From an uncultured Prevotella sp. (GTDB lineage Bacteria; Bacteroidota; Bacteroidia; Bacteroidales; Bacteroidaceae), in assembly GCA_905233825.1 (NCBI GenBank), contig CAJOFE010000021.1, positions 1 to 64,000 on the forward strand: DNA of 64,000 nucleotides, given 5' to 3'. The position numbers were made by a program, and so were the translations under genes. This document shows positions 17,675 to 26,376 of this stretch, piece after piece. Below the pieces are notes generated by a model, which saw only the letters and a list, made by a program, of their open reading frames with translations, had not been told where the DNA came from and searched no databases. The number at the start of each line of letters is the position of its first letter. Within the stretch, counting starts at the first letter, position 1.

Positions 17675-18522
17675 GACATTTCTTTTTTTACCTTTTTACT
17701 TTTAACCATACAATAGACTCCCACGATGACGAAGGGAATGCTGAGTAGCTGCCCCATGTCGAGCGGCATAGAATCCTCGAAACTGACCTGTGTCTTCTTG
17801 AAGAACTCTACGAAGAAACGGAAGGTGAAGATCCACGTCAGGCAGAGGCCGAAATAGAAGCCCGTCCCTACCCTATTATTCTGTTTACGATACAGCCAGA
17901 GCATGAAGAGGAAGAGAAGCAGGTAGGCGATGGCCTCGTAGAGCTGTGCGGGATGACGGGGCAGTCCGTCACGCTGTACGAACTCGAAAGCCCAGGGCAC
18001 ATCGGTAATGCTGCCTATAATCTCGCTGTTCATCAGGTTGCCCAGTCGGATGAAGCAGGCGGTGATGCCCGTAGCAATCGCGATGTTGTCGAGCGCCTGC
18101 CACAGGGGAACTTTCGTGCGCTTTACATAGAGCCAAAGCGCTAGCATCAGACCAAGCGTGCCACCGTGACTGGCCAATCCCTCGTAGCCCGTCAGCTTCC
18201 AGTCCCAGGAGTCAGGACTGATGAACTGTATGGGCAAGAGCATCTCGATGAAGCCACGCACACTGGTCAGATAGTCCTGTGGCTGGTAGAAGATGCAGTG
18301 GCCTAAGCGGGCACCTATGAGAATGCCTAAGAAGCAGTAGATGAATAACGGATCGAACTTCTCGCTGGGTATTTTCTGGTCTTTGTATAGGTATTTCACT
18401 ACAAAATAGGCCAATGCCAGTCCGATGAGCCAGCACAATGAATACCAACGGAAAGTGAGCGGTCCGATGTGGAAGGCATCCAAGCCAGGATTCCAGGTGA
18501 TGTAAAGCAGCAGTTCTTTCAT
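17671..18522 (-). CDS. lgt: prolipoprotein diacylglyceryl transferase
   Basis: Lgt transfers diacylglycerol from phosphatidylglycerol to the lipobox cysteine of prelipoproteins at the inner membrane. The 283-residue protein has seven hydrophobic segments. Signatures include [30 protein letters not shown] with the catalytic His region, and [13 protein letters not shown], the Lgt signature region. PAQLYEA follows. It sits 3 bp after ychF and overlaps the kinase start, forming a ychF-lgt-kinase operon. Confidence 0.96.
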   Translation of the reverse strand: MKELLLYITWNPGLDAFHIGPLTFRWYSLCWLIGLALAYFVVKYLYKDQKIPSEKFDPLFIYCFLGILIGARLGHCIFYQPQDYLTSVRGFIEMLLPIQFISPDSWDWKLTGYEGLASHGGTLGLMLALWLYVKRTKVPLWQALDNIAIATGITACFIRLGNLMNSEIIGSITDVPWAFEFVQRDGLPRHPAQLYEAIAYLLLFLFMLWLYRKQNNRVGTGFYFGLCLTWIFTFRFFVEFFKKTQVSFEDSMPLDMGQLLSIPFVIVGVYCMVKSKKVKKEMS

Positions 18523-18525
18523 GAT

Positions 18526-19626
18526 TTATACGTTGAAGCGGAAGTGCATGATGTCGCCGTCCTGTACGACGTAGTCCTTGCCCTCGACACCCATCTTGCC
18601 GGCTTCGCGCACAGCAGCTTCGGAGCCGTACTTGATATAGTCGTCGTACTTGATGACCTCTGCACGGATGAAACCCTTCTCGAAGTCGGTGTGGATGACG
18701 CCTGCACATTGTGGAGCCTTCCAGCCTTTCTTGTAGGTCCAGGCTTTCACCTCCATCTCGCCAGCAGTAATGAAGGTCTCGAGGTTCAGCAGGGCGTAGG
18801 CTTTCTTGATGAGACGGTTTACGCCGCTCTCCTCCAAGCCCAGTTCCTCAAGGAACATCTGTTTGTCTTCGTAGCTTTCCAGCTCGGCGATGTCCTCCTC
18901 AGTCTTCGCGGCAATGACCATCATCTCTGCACCTTCCTCTTGGGCCAGCTCCCCTACCCTACGTGTAAAGTCGTTGCCGTCTTTGGCGTCTTGCTCACCA
19001 ACGTTGCAGACGTAGAGCACGGGCTTGCTCGTAAGCAGGAAAAGATTTCGGGCACAATCTTGTTCATCCTTTGTCTCGAACTCTACTACACGGGCGTTCT
19101 TGCCCTGATCCAGCGCTTCCTTATAGGCTTTCAGTACGCCAACCTCTATCTTGGCGTCCTTGTTGCCTGCAGAAGCGGCCTTTTCAGTCTTGGCCAAACG
19201 GCTTTCGATGGTCTCTAAGTCTTTCAGTTGCAGCTCGGTATCGATGATTTCTTTGTCACGAATGGGGTCGATGGTACCATCGACATGGGTGATGTTCTCA
19301 TCCTCGAAACAGCGCAGCACATGGATGATGGCATCCGTCTCACGGATGTTGCCAAGGAACTTGTTGCCCAAACCCTCACCTTTCGAGGCACCTTTCACCA
19401 ATCCGGCAATATCTACGATCTCGCAGGTAGCAGGCACAATGCGACCAGGATGCACCAGTTCAGCGAGTTTCGTTAATCTTTCATCAGGTACGGTAATCAC
19501 GCCCACATTAGGCTCAATCGTACAAAAAGGGAAGTTGGCCGCCTGCGCCTTTGCGCTCGACAGACAATTAAAGAGTGTGCTCTTACCCACGTTGGGAAGG
19601 CCCACAATACCACATTTTAATGCCAT
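18526..19626 (-). CDS. ychF: redox-regulated ATPase/GTPase YchF (OLA1)
   Basis: A 366-residue Obg-family P-loop protein that binds ribosomes; most members prefer ATP. G1 is GIVGLPNVGKSTLFN, switch/G3 is VDIAGLVKGASKGEGLGNKF, G4-like is VLYVCNVGEQD, and the C-terminal TGS domain contains VEGKDYVVQDGDIMHFRFNV. The coiled-coil insertion is present (QLKDLETIESRLAKTEKAA). Promoter TAACTTTG is at 19656-19663 on the minus strand, about 30 bp before the ATG. Confidence 0.97.
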   Translation of the reverse strand: MALKCGIVGLPNVGKSTLFNCLSSAKAQAANFPFCTIEPNVGVITVPDERLTKLAELVHPGRIVPATCEIVDIAGLVKGASKGEGLGNKFLGNIRETDAIIHVLRCFEDENITHVDGTIDPIRDKEIIDTELQLKDLETIESRLAKTEKAASAGNKDAKIEVGVLKAYKEALDQGKNARVVEFETKDEQDCARNLFLLTSKPVLYVCNVGEQDAKDGNDFTRRVGELAQEEGAEMMVIAAKTEEDIAELESYEDKQMFLEELGLEESGVNRLIKKAYALLNLETFITAGEMEVKAWTYKKGWKAPQCAGVIHTDFEKGFIRAEVIKYDDYIKYGSEAAVREAGKMGVEGKDYVVQDGDIMHFRFNV

Positions 19627-19655
19627 TTTCTTCTATAAACGTTTATTTCTGGGTG

Positions 19656-19692
19656 CAAAGTTAGTAATTTTATTGGAATTTTTGTACTTTTG
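19656..19692. promoter_or_regulatory. divergent -7 elements for ychF and pgeF
   Basis: TAACTTTG on the minus strand (19656-19663) faces left toward ychF, and TACTTTTG on the plus strand (19685-19692) faces pgeF. The two -7 boxes lie only 21 bp apart, so the -33 regions overlap. Confidence 0.55.
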
Positions 19693-19711
19693 CACATAAA
19701 AATGATTATAA

Positions 19712-20527
19712 ATGATGTTACCAAAACTTCAATATTATCATTTAGGTGAAGGCGTTAAGGCATTCAGCAGCACTCGTCGTGGTGGCTATAGCGAGGGCAA
19801 TTACGGCGAGTTTAACATCAATCGCTATTGTGGCGATAGTACTGAGGCCATCAGGCAGAATCGTCAATTGCTGTGCCAATTATTGCAGATAGATGACGAT
19901 CAATTGCTGATGCCTCACCAAGTGCATCAGACGAAAATAGTGACGGTAGATGGAATTTTCCTGAAACTTTCAGCGTTAGAACGCAAACAGCGACTTGAGG
20001 GCGTGGATGCGCTGATGACGGATGTGCCAGGCATCTGTATTGGAGTCTCTACTGCAGATTGTATCCCTGTGCTGTTATTCGACAAGGTGCATCGTGTCTC
20101 CTGTGCCATTCATGCTGGTTGGAGGGGCACTGTGAAGCGCATCGTAGAGAAGGCCGTAATGGCGATGACTTCCGTCTATGGCTCTCGTCCTTCAGACATC
20201 GTAGCTCAGATAGGCCCAGGCATCCATCTCGAAAGTTTTGAGGTGGGCGACGAGGTCTATGATGCCTTTGCCAGCGAGGGCTTTCAGATGGAGACCATCA
20301 GTCGCCGATTTCCTCAAAAATGGCACATAGACCTTCCGTTGTGCAATCGCCAGCAACTCCTCGCTTCTGGTATTCCTGCGAATCAGATCTCCGTTTCTCC
20401 CGTCTGCACTTACCAGCATAGCGACACCTATTTCTCTGCCCGTCGCCTCGGCATCAACTCTGGCCGTATCTTCACAGGAATACTCAATTGTCTGGTCGAA
20501 AAAACAGATGTCGTTTCCGAGGTTTAG
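19712..20527 (+). CDS. pgeF: YfiH/PgeF-type multicopper-like enzyme
   Basis: A 271-residue protein of the former 'laccase domain' DUF152 family (YfiH/PgeF), linked to peptidoglycan editing and, in other bacteria, to purine nucleoside phosphorolysis and adenosine deamination. Conserved blocks: STRRGGYSEGNYGEFNIN near residue 20, MPHQVHQTKIVTVD, VDALMTDVPGICIGVSTADC, CAIHAGWRGTVKRI (metal-binding His) and IGPGIHLESFEVGDEV. The last residues and the TAG (20525-20527) are read from the first repeat of the 22-bp array, so the C-terminus appears remodelled by repeat sequence. Confidence 0.88.
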   Translation: MMLPKLQYYHLGEGVKAFSSTRRGGYSEGNYGEFNINRYCGDSTEAIRQNRQLLCQLLQIDDDQLLMPHQVHQTKIVTVDGIFLKLSALERKQRLEGVDALMTDVPGICIGVSTADCIPVLLFDKVHRVSCAIHAGWRGTVKRIVEKAVMAMTSVYGSRPSDIVAQIGPGIHLESFEVGDEVYDAFASEGFQMETISRRFPQKWHIDLPLCNRQQLLASGIPANQISVSPVCTYQHSDTYFSARRLGINSGRIFTGILNCLVEKTDVVSEV

Positions 20528-20585
20528 AAATGCCGTTTCCAAGGCCTGAAGGTGCCGTTTCCAAGCCTTGGAAATGCCGTTTGTT
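20505..20585. repeat. 22-bp phased palindromic-core array, family 1, locus B
   Basis: TGYCGTTT cores begin at 20509, 20531, 20553 and 20575, exactly 22 bp apart; the intervening bases vary (CCGAGG, CCAAGG, CCAAGC). The array covers the pgeF stop codon and the short spacer before the convergent polA stop. Confidence 0.85.
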
Positions 20586-20596
20586 TTCTTTGTAGT

Positions 20597-23365
20597 TTAG
20601 TGTGCCTCTAACCAGTTCTCGCCAAAGCCGGAGTCGGCGACGAGGGGAACATGTAGCTTGAGTGCATTTTGCATCTCTTCGATAACAATGGCCTCTACCC
20701 TACCCTTCTCTTCTGGCAAGACGGAGAAATTCAGTTCGTCGTGCACCTGAAGGATCATCTTCGAACGAATGCCTTCTTGTTGGAAACGTTGGTGAATGCG
20801 AATCATCGCCACTTTGATGATGTCAGCGGCTGTTCCCTGAATGGGGGCATTGATGGCGTTGCGCTCAGCAAAGCCACGCACGGTGGCATTCTGCGAATTG
20901 ATGTCTGGCAAGTAGCGCCGGCGACCAAAGAGGGTTTCCACGTAGCCTTTACGTCGTGCTTCCTCTTTGGCGTGCTCCATGTAGTCGTGAACTTTGGGGA
21001 AAGTTTCGAAAAATCCGTCGATGAGCATCTTGGCTTCATCGCGAGCTATGTCGAGGCGTTCGGCAAGACCAAAGATAGTGATGCCGTAGATGATGCCGAA
21101 GTTGGCGCGTTTCGACTTGGTACGTTCGTCGCGCGAAACCTCTTCAATGGGTTTCTTGTAGATAGTGGAGGCTGTTGCAGCATGCAGGTCGTGCCCCTCA
21201 GTAAATACTCGGATCATGTTTTCGTCGCCACTAAGGTGGGCCATCACGCGCAGTTCTATCTGACTATAGTCTGCTGAAAAAAACAGACAACCAGGTTCTG
21301 GAACGAATGCCTTTCGAATCTCCTTACCATCTTCACCTCGAATGGGAATATTTTGCAAATTGGGGTCAGAAGATGACAGACGCCCTGTGGCCGTCACCGT
21401 CTGATTAAACGAGGTGTGGATATGACCCGTACGTGGGTTAATCAGTTTAGGGAGAGCATCGATATAAGTGCCGATAAGTTTCTTCAACCCTCTGTGTTCC
21501 AATATGTCTGCTACAATCTCATGCTTGTTGCGAAGTTGTTGGAGAACATCTTCTGAAGTGACATACTGGCCTGTTTTCGTCTTCTTGGCTTTCTCAACTA
21601 TTTTGAGTTTGTCGAAGAGGATTTCACCCACTTGCTTTGGTGACGCAATATTGAACGTTTGTCCAGCCAATTCATAGATACGTTTCTCTAAATCATTGCT
21701 TCGGTTGTTCAAAATTGTTGACGTTTCTTTAAGCGATTCCGTATCTAAGCAGACCCCGTTCATCTCCATTTCGGCAAGCACAGGCATCAATGGCATCTCT
21801 ATTTGATAGAACAATTCTTCGCACTCGTGTTTCTTTAGCTCAGGCTCCAAACGGTTCTTCAGTTGCAGGGTGATGTCGGCATCTTCGCAAGCATATTCAT
21901 AGACAAGGGTGGGGGAGAGGTCACGCATCGATTTTTGGTTCTTTCCCTTTGGGCCTATCAGCTCATCAATATGTACCGTCTGATAGCCTAAGTAGGTTTC
22001 GGCCATATAGTCCATGTTGTGACGAAGTTCTGGCTGGATGAGGTAATGGGCAATCATTGTGTCCCACATCTCGCCAGCAAGATGGATGTCATAGTTGCGA
22101 AGCACCTCAAGGTCGTATTTTAAGTTCTGCCCCACTTTGAGGATTTTGGGATCTTCATAGGCGGCTTTAAAGATATTAACAATTCGCAACGCTTCTTCAC
22201 GATTGGCAGGAATGGGCACATAAAACGCCTTGTGTTCCTCGACTGAAAAGCTTAGACCCACCAATTCTGCGTTGATAGCCTGCGTGGAAGTGGTTTCTGT
22301 ATCTAAACTGAGAATTTCTTTTGTCCTAAAAAAATCACAAAGTTTGAGCATTTCTTCCTCATTATCAATGAGTTTGTATTCGTGCTCAACGGTTTTAAGG
22401 GTCTCAAAACTCGAAAATTTTGGAGCACTCGCCTCCTCTGTTGCGAATTCTTCAAAGAGAGAGAGCTGTTGGTTTTGAACTTTTGGCTTATTTTCTGTTT
22501 TTTTAAGAATTCGCTCGCTCAGCGATTTGAACTCCAATTCTGCGAAGAGCTTGCCTAATTTTTCCTTGTCAGGCTCTTGGAGGATGAGAGCATCGAGATT
22601 GAGGTCGATGGGGACATCGGTTTTGATGGTTGCAAGGAAGTAGCTCATGTTGATGTCGCTGACGTGTTCTTCCACTTTGGCTTTAAGTGCACCTTTCAGT
22701 TCGTTGGTTCGCTGGAGCAGTTGTTCCACACTACCAAAGTCCTTGATGAGTTTTGCTGCAGTCTTCTCACCCACACCAGGACACCCAGGGAAGTTGTCGG
22801 CTGAGTCGCCCATCAATGCCAGCAGGTCGATGACCTGAGTAGGGGAGGAGATGTCGTATTTGGCGCAGACTTCCTGTGGTCCCATCACCTCATATCCACC
22901 TCCGTGACGAGGGCGATAGATGCGCGAGTGCTCGCTGACCAGTTGGCCATAATCCTTATCAGGTGTGAGCATATAGGTCTCAATTCCTTCGATGGAATCT
23001 GACTTTTTGGCCAATGTGCCTATCACATCATCTGCTTCGTAGCCATCCACTTGCAGCACTGGGATGCGGTAAGCCTCCAGCAATTCCTTGATGATGGGCA
23101 CGGCTCGCGTGATATCCTCTGGTGTTTTCTCTCGCTGGGCCTTGTATTCAGGGTAGGCATCGCTTCTGAAGGTGGGTCCGTGGGGGTCGAAGGCCACTCC
23201 AAGGTACTTTGGCTGTTCCTTTTCAATGACCTCTTGCAGGGTGTTGACGAAGCCGATGATAGCACTTGTATTGAGGCCCTTCGAGTTAATGCGAGGGTTC
23301 TTGATAAAGGCGTAGTACGAGCGATAGATGAGCGCGTAGGCGTCGAGCAAAAACAGTTTATCCAT
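20597..23365 (-). CDS. polA: DNA polymerase I
   Basis: A 922-residue, three-domain enzyme for Okazaki-fragment maturation and repair. The N-terminal 5' nuclease begins MDKLFLLDAYALIYRSYYAF and includes YKAQREKTPED and LMGDSADNFPGCPGVGEKTA. The 3'-5' exonuclease contains ILSLDTETTSTQ, retaining the catalytic Asp/Glu pair, so proofreading is likely active. The polymerase domain shows motif A FSADYSQIELRVMAHLSG, motif B KRANFGIIYG and motif C LQVHDELNF. The start at 23365 matches homologues; earlier in-frame codons lie beyond the likely leader. Confidence 0.98.
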   Translation of the reverse strand: MDKLFLLDAYALIYRSYYAFIKNPRINSKGLNTSAIIGFVNTLQEVIEKEQPKYLGVAFDPHGPTFRSDAYPEYKAQREKTPEDITRAVPIIKELLEAYRIPVLQVDGYEADDVIGTLAKKSDSIEGIETYMLTPDKDYGQLVSEHSRIYRPRHGGGYEVMGPQEVCAKYDISSPTQVIDLLALMGDSADNFPGCPGVGEKTAAKLIKDFGSVEQLLQRTNELKGALKAKVEEHVSDINMSYFLATIKTDVPIDLNLDALILQEPDKEKLGKLFAELEFKSLSERILKKTENKPKVQNQQLSLFEEFATEEASAPKFSSFETLKTVEHEYKLIDNEEEMLKLCDFFRTKEILSLDTETTSTQAINAELVGLSFSVEEHKAFYVPIPANREEALRIVNIFKAAYEDPKILKVGQNLKYDLEVLRNYDIHLAGEMWDTMIAHYLIQPELRHNMDYMAETYLGYQTVHIDELIGPKGKNQKSMRDLSPTLVYEYACEDADITLQLKNRLEPELKKHECEELFYQIEMPLMPVLAEMEMNGVCLDTESLKETSTILNNRSNDLEKRIYELAGQTFNIASPKQVGEILFDKLKIVEKAKKTKTGQYVTSEDVLQQLRNKHEIVADILEHRGLKKLIGTYIDALPKLINPRTGHIHTSFNQTVTATGRLSSSDPNLQNIPIRGEDGKEIRKAFVPEPGCLFFSADYSQIELRVMAHLSGDENMIRVFTEGHDLHAATASTIYKKPIEEVSRDERTKSKRANFGIIYGITIFGLAERLDIARDEAKMLIDGFFETFPKVHDYMEHAKEEARRKGYVETLFGRRRYLPDINSQNATVRGFAERNAINAPIQGTAADIIKVAMIRIHQRFQQEGIRSKMILQVHDELNFSVLPEEKGRVEAIVIEEMQNALKLHVPLVADSGFGENWLEAH

Positions 23366-23453
23366 ATCGTTTTTAGAATTTTGGTGTAAAATTACTAAAA
23401 AAATTCGCAATACTCGGATATTTTGCGTAATTTTGTCACAAAATTATGAAGAA

Positions 23454-24434
23454 ATGGATACTTTAACCCTTATCAAGCAACCAATTAAGCACGAATTCGA
23501 TGCTTTTGTGAAGATGTTCAACGAGGCGATGTCGCATGAAGATGGTCTTCTTGGAAACGCTCTGACGCATATTCGCCAGCGTGGTGGAAAGCGCATGCGC
23601 CCTTTGCTGACGTTGCTGTTGGCCAAGAACTTTGGTGAGGTAAGCGACGTGACGTTGCATTCAGCCATAGGTCTGGAGATGCTTCATACGGCTTCGCTGG
23701 TGCACGATGATGTGGTGGATGAGAGTGCAGAACGCAGAGGACAGGCCTCGGTGAATGCCTCTTTTAATAATAAGGTGGCTGTGTTGGTGGGCGATTATAT
23801 CCTTTCTACAGCCTTGCTTCATGTGTCGAAGACTGGCAATCCGAGTATAGTGGAAAACCTTTCATTGCTTGGTCGCACGCTTGCTGCAGGCGAGATTCTG
23901 CAACTGTCGAACATTCAGAATCCTGATTTTTCAGAGACAGTTTATTATGATGTTATCCGCAAGAAGACGGCCTCGCTCTTCGAGTCCTGTGCTACGTTAG
24001 CTTGTCTCTCTGTGAATGTTTCTGATGCAGCTCAGATAGAGAAGGCTCGTCAGTTTGGTGAAACATTGGGAATGATGTTCCAGATTCGCGATGACATCTT
24101 CGACTATTTCGACTCTCGCGAGATAGGCAAGCCCACAGGTAACGATATGACTGAAGGCAAACTGACGCTCCCCGTGCTATATGCTCTGAACACAACCCCG
24201 TTACAGTCGATGATTACTTTGGCCAAGAAGGTGAAGGCAGGCACGATCAATACCGATGAAATCGCTGTTTTAGTGGAATATACGAAGGAAGCAGGAGGCA
24301 TAGAATATGCTGAAAAGCGCATGCAAGACTTCTACAATCAGGGTATGATCTTCATCGATGAATGTGTGAAAAAAGCCGAGATACGCAACGCGCTGGTTAC
24401 CTATCTCGACTATGTCATGAAGCGCAATTATTAA
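23454..24434 (+). CDS. polyprenyl diphosphate synthase
   Basis: A 326-residue trans-isoprenyl diphosphate synthase making the long prenyl chain of menaquinone or undecaprenyl-type carriers. The first aspartate-rich motif is LVHDDVVDESAERRG (DDxxD-like), the second is QIRDDIFDYFDSREIGKPTG; RGGKRMRPLL binds the allylic substrate. Chain length cannot be fixed from the sequence, though the small residues before the first motif suit C35 or longer products (octaprenyl/heptaprenyl type). The ATG at 23454 follows a -7 element TAATTTTG at 23428-23435. Divergent from polA. Confidence 0.9.
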   Translation: MDTLTLIKQPIKHEFDAFVKMFNEAMSHEDGLLGNALTHIRQRGGKRMRPLLTLLLAKNFGEVSDVTLHSAIGLEMLHTASLVHDDVVDESAERRGQASVNASFNNKVAVLVGDYILSTALLHVSKTGNPSIVENLSLLGRTLAAGEILQLSNIQNPDFSETVYYDVIRKKTASLFESCATLACLSVNVSDAAQIEKARQFGETLGMMFQIRDDIFDYFDSREIGKPTGNDMTEGKLTLPVLYALNTTPLQSMITLAKKVKAGTINTDEIAVLVEYTKEAGGIEYAEKRMQDFYNQGMIFIDECVKKAEIRNALVTYLDYVMKRNY

Positions 24435-24437
24435 CGC

Positions 24438-25388
24438 TTAGAAGAACTTCACTTCCTCTCCGATTACTTCGCTTAGCAACAGGTTGGCCAGACGGCTTGT
24501 GCCTAAGCGTAAGTACTTGTTTGTGAGCCATTTCTCGCCCAGTATTTCTTTCACAATCGTATAGTAGATGAGTGCATCCATCACAGAGTTTAGGCCTCCG
24601 GCAGGCTTGAAGCCGATCATGATGCCCGTCTCGTCGTAGTATTCCTTGATGGCCTGACACATCACATAGGCCGCTTCTGGCGTTGCAGCAGGCTCCAGCT
24701 TGCCCGTTGAAGTCTTGATGTAGTCGGCACCAGCATACATGGCCAATAGTGAGGCAATCTTGATGTTCTTCGCTGTTTTGAGGCAACCCGTTTCCAGAAT
24801 GACCTTCATGGGAACATCGCCACAGGCCTCTTTCTGTTGCTGAATCTCATCTACAACGGTCTCGTAGTCACCCTCCAAGAGGCTTCCGACGGGCTCCACC
24901 ATATCGATTTCTGTGGCACCATCCTTGATGGCCAGAGCCGTTTCCACCGTCTTTACCTCGATGAGCGACTGGCTTGATGGGAATGAGCCGCTGACACAGG
25001 CAATCTCTACGCCATCGACCTCTAACGTCTCAGCCACAGTTCGTGCGAAACGTGGATAGACACAGATGGTGGCCACGTGGGGTAGGGTGGGGTACTCCTC
25101 GTCGAACTTGTTCACTTTCTCTGTGAAGGCCATCACGCTGGTATCGCTGTCAGTGGTCTTCAAAGTGGTCAGTTCTACGCTTCCCATCAGGAATTTTTTT
25201 ACCTCAACGGTGTCGTTTTCAGGCACCTTCTCAGCGATGATTTTCTTTACTGCCTCTTTCACCTGCTCGTCGCTGATGTCGAGGTTATACTTCTTCAGAG
25301 CCTCTTCGATGTGGCTCATTGGCTGTGCATGATGCTCGTGGTGCTCATGTCCGCACTCACAATGCTCGTGTTGATGTTTTTCTGCCAT
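24438..25388 (-). CDS. deoC: deoxyribose-phosphate aldolase with His-rich N-terminus
   Basis: A class I aldolase cleaving 2-deoxyribose-5-phosphate to glyceraldehyde-3-phosphate and acetaldehyde. The 316-residue protein holds the Schiff-base lysine in GADYIKTSTGK and the second lysine in IGFKPAGGLN. The first 23 residues (AEKHQHEHCECGHEHHEHHA) are an unusual His/Cys/Glu-rich extension that looks metal-binding; an internal ATG at residue 24 (MSHIEEALKKYN) would remove it. Third gene of a dtd-mazG-like-deoC operon, 5 bp after the preceding stop. Confidence 0.93.
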   Translation of the reverse strand: MAEKHQHEHCECGHEHHEHHAQPMSHIEEALKKYNLDISDEQVKEAVKKIIAEKVPENDTVEVKKFLMGSVELTTLKTTDSDTSVMAFTEKVNKFDEEYPTLPHVATICVYPRFARTVAETLEVDGVEIACVSGSFPSSQSLIEVKTVETALAIKDGATEIDMVEPVGSLLEGDYETVVDEIQQQKEACGDVPMKVILETGCLKTAKNIKIASLLAMYAGADYIKTSTGKLEPAATPEAAYVMCQAIKEYYDETGIMIGFKPAGGLNSVMDALIYYTIVKEILGEKWLTNKYLRLGTSRLANLLLSEVIGEEVKFF

Positions 25389-25393
25389 AGTGT

Positions 25394-25720
25394 TTATGCT
25401 TGTAGTTTAGGGTTAGCGATATGTCTCAGGGAGTCGCGTTTGGTCTTTTTCTCGATGCTTTTCTGCAGTTCTTTGGTCAGATCGACGCCTGTCTGGTTGG
25501 CCAAGCAGATGAGTACCCACAGCACATCGGCCATCTCTTCGCCCAAGTTGTCTTTTTCTCCTGATTTGAAGCTCTGGTCGCCGTATTTTCTGGCTATCAC
25601 ACGTGCCAGTTCGCCCACTTCCTCTGTGAGCACAGCCATATTGGTAAGCTCAGAGAAATAGCGCACGCCATACTCTCTAATCCACTGATCTACTGCTTGT
25701 TGTGCTTCCTTGATAGTCAT
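25394..25720 (-). CDS. MazG-like nucleotide pyrophosphohydrolase
   Basis: A 108-residue all-alpha NTP pyrophosphatase domain. The metal-binding pattern ExxE...ExxxD is visible: LTEEVGELARVIARKYG followed by LGEEMADVLWVLICLANQTG. Such proteins hydrolyse (d)NTPs or modified nucleotides to monophosphates. Its ATG overlaps the dtd TAA by one base (TAATG), so the two are translationally coupled. Confidence 0.88.
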   Translation of the reverse strand: MTIKEAQQAVDQWIREYGVRYFSELTNMAVLTEEVGELARVIARKYGDQSFKSGEKDNLGEEMADVLWVLICLANQTGVDLTKELQKSIEKKTKRDSLRHIANPKLQA

Positions 25721-26190
25721 TATTCCTTGTTTTTAGTATCCATACAGATGGTGACAGGTCCGTCGTTGAGCAGTTCCACTTGCATGTTGGCTCCAAATTC
25801 GCCCGTTTTAACGGGCTTTCCGATGGCCTCTGACAGTTGCTGGCAGAAGGTTTCATAGAGGGGAATGCTGTGCTCGTGACTGCCTGCACGAAACCACGAG
25901 GGACGGTTGCCCTTCTTATAACTGGCATAAAGCGTAAACTGGCTCACCACCAGACACTCGCCTTCAACGTCAGTAATGGAACGGTTCATAACCCCATTTT
26001 CATCGTCAAAAACGCGTAAGCCGGCAATCTTCCTCACCAGCCAATCCACGTCTTTCATCGTATCTTCGTCACACACACCCAGCAACACCAGGAACCCATG
26101 CCTGATGCCTCGTTTTTCGTTGGGATCGATTCCATCGACTCCTACAATTCTGACGCTGGCGTGACTCACGCGTTGTATGACTGCTCTCAT
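25720..26190 (-). CDS. dtd: D-aminoacyl-tRNA deacylase
   Basis: A 156-residue DTD that removes D-amino acids (and glycine mischarged on tRNA-Ala) from tRNA. The catalytic SQFTLYASYKKGNRPSW block and the C-terminal NDGPVTICMD (Gly-cisPro-like loop region GPVT) are present, as is the start MRAVIQRVSHASV. The -7 box TATCTTTG on the minus strand (26199-26206) lies only 8 bp from the ATG, implying an almost leaderless transcript. Confidence 0.95.
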   Translation of the reverse strand: MRAVIQRVSHASVRIVGVDGIDPNEKRGIRHGFLVLLGVCDEDTMKDVDWLVRKIAGLRVFDDENGVMNRSITDVEGECLVVSQFTLYASYKKGNRPSWFRAGSHEHSIPLYETFCQQLSEAIGKPVKTGEFGANMQVELLNDGPVTICMDTKNKE

Positions 26191-26198
26191 AGCTGTTG

Positions 26199-26206
26199 CA
26201 AAGATA
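26199..26206 (-). promoter_or_regulatory. dtd -7 element, nearly leaderless
   Basis: TATCTTTG on the minus strand ends 8 bp before the dtd ATG, leaving at most a few leader nucleotides. Confidence 0.55.
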
Positions 26207-26249
26207 CGAATTTAATCTGAAACTACCAAATTATTCTTCATCGAAAAAC

Positions 26250-26330
26250 AAATGCCGTTTCTGGGCCTTGGAAATGCCGTTTCCGAGCCCCAGAAATGCC
26301 GTTTCCATGGCCTGGAAATGCCGTTTGTTC
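26250..26330. repeat. 22-bp phased palindromic-core array, family 1, locus C
   Basis: Four perfect AAATGCCGTTT cores have TGCCGTTT starting at 26253, 26275, 26297 and 26319, exactly 22 bp apart. Spacers such as CTGGGCCTTGG, CCGAGCCCCAG and CCATGGCCTGG vary but stay GC-rich and partly self-complementary. It lies between the uvrC 3' end and the dtd promoter and is the cleanest copy of the family. Confidence 0.9.
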
Positions 26331-26376
26331 TGGGCGAAGATACAAACCATTGCGTGGAAGAAGCTAATAGGCAGAT

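Noticed and set aside
26250..26330. The 22-bp arrays as CRISPR arrays
   Set aside because: The repeated core is only 11-12 bp, intervals are 10-11 bp and similar to one another, there is no leader and no cas gene in the window.
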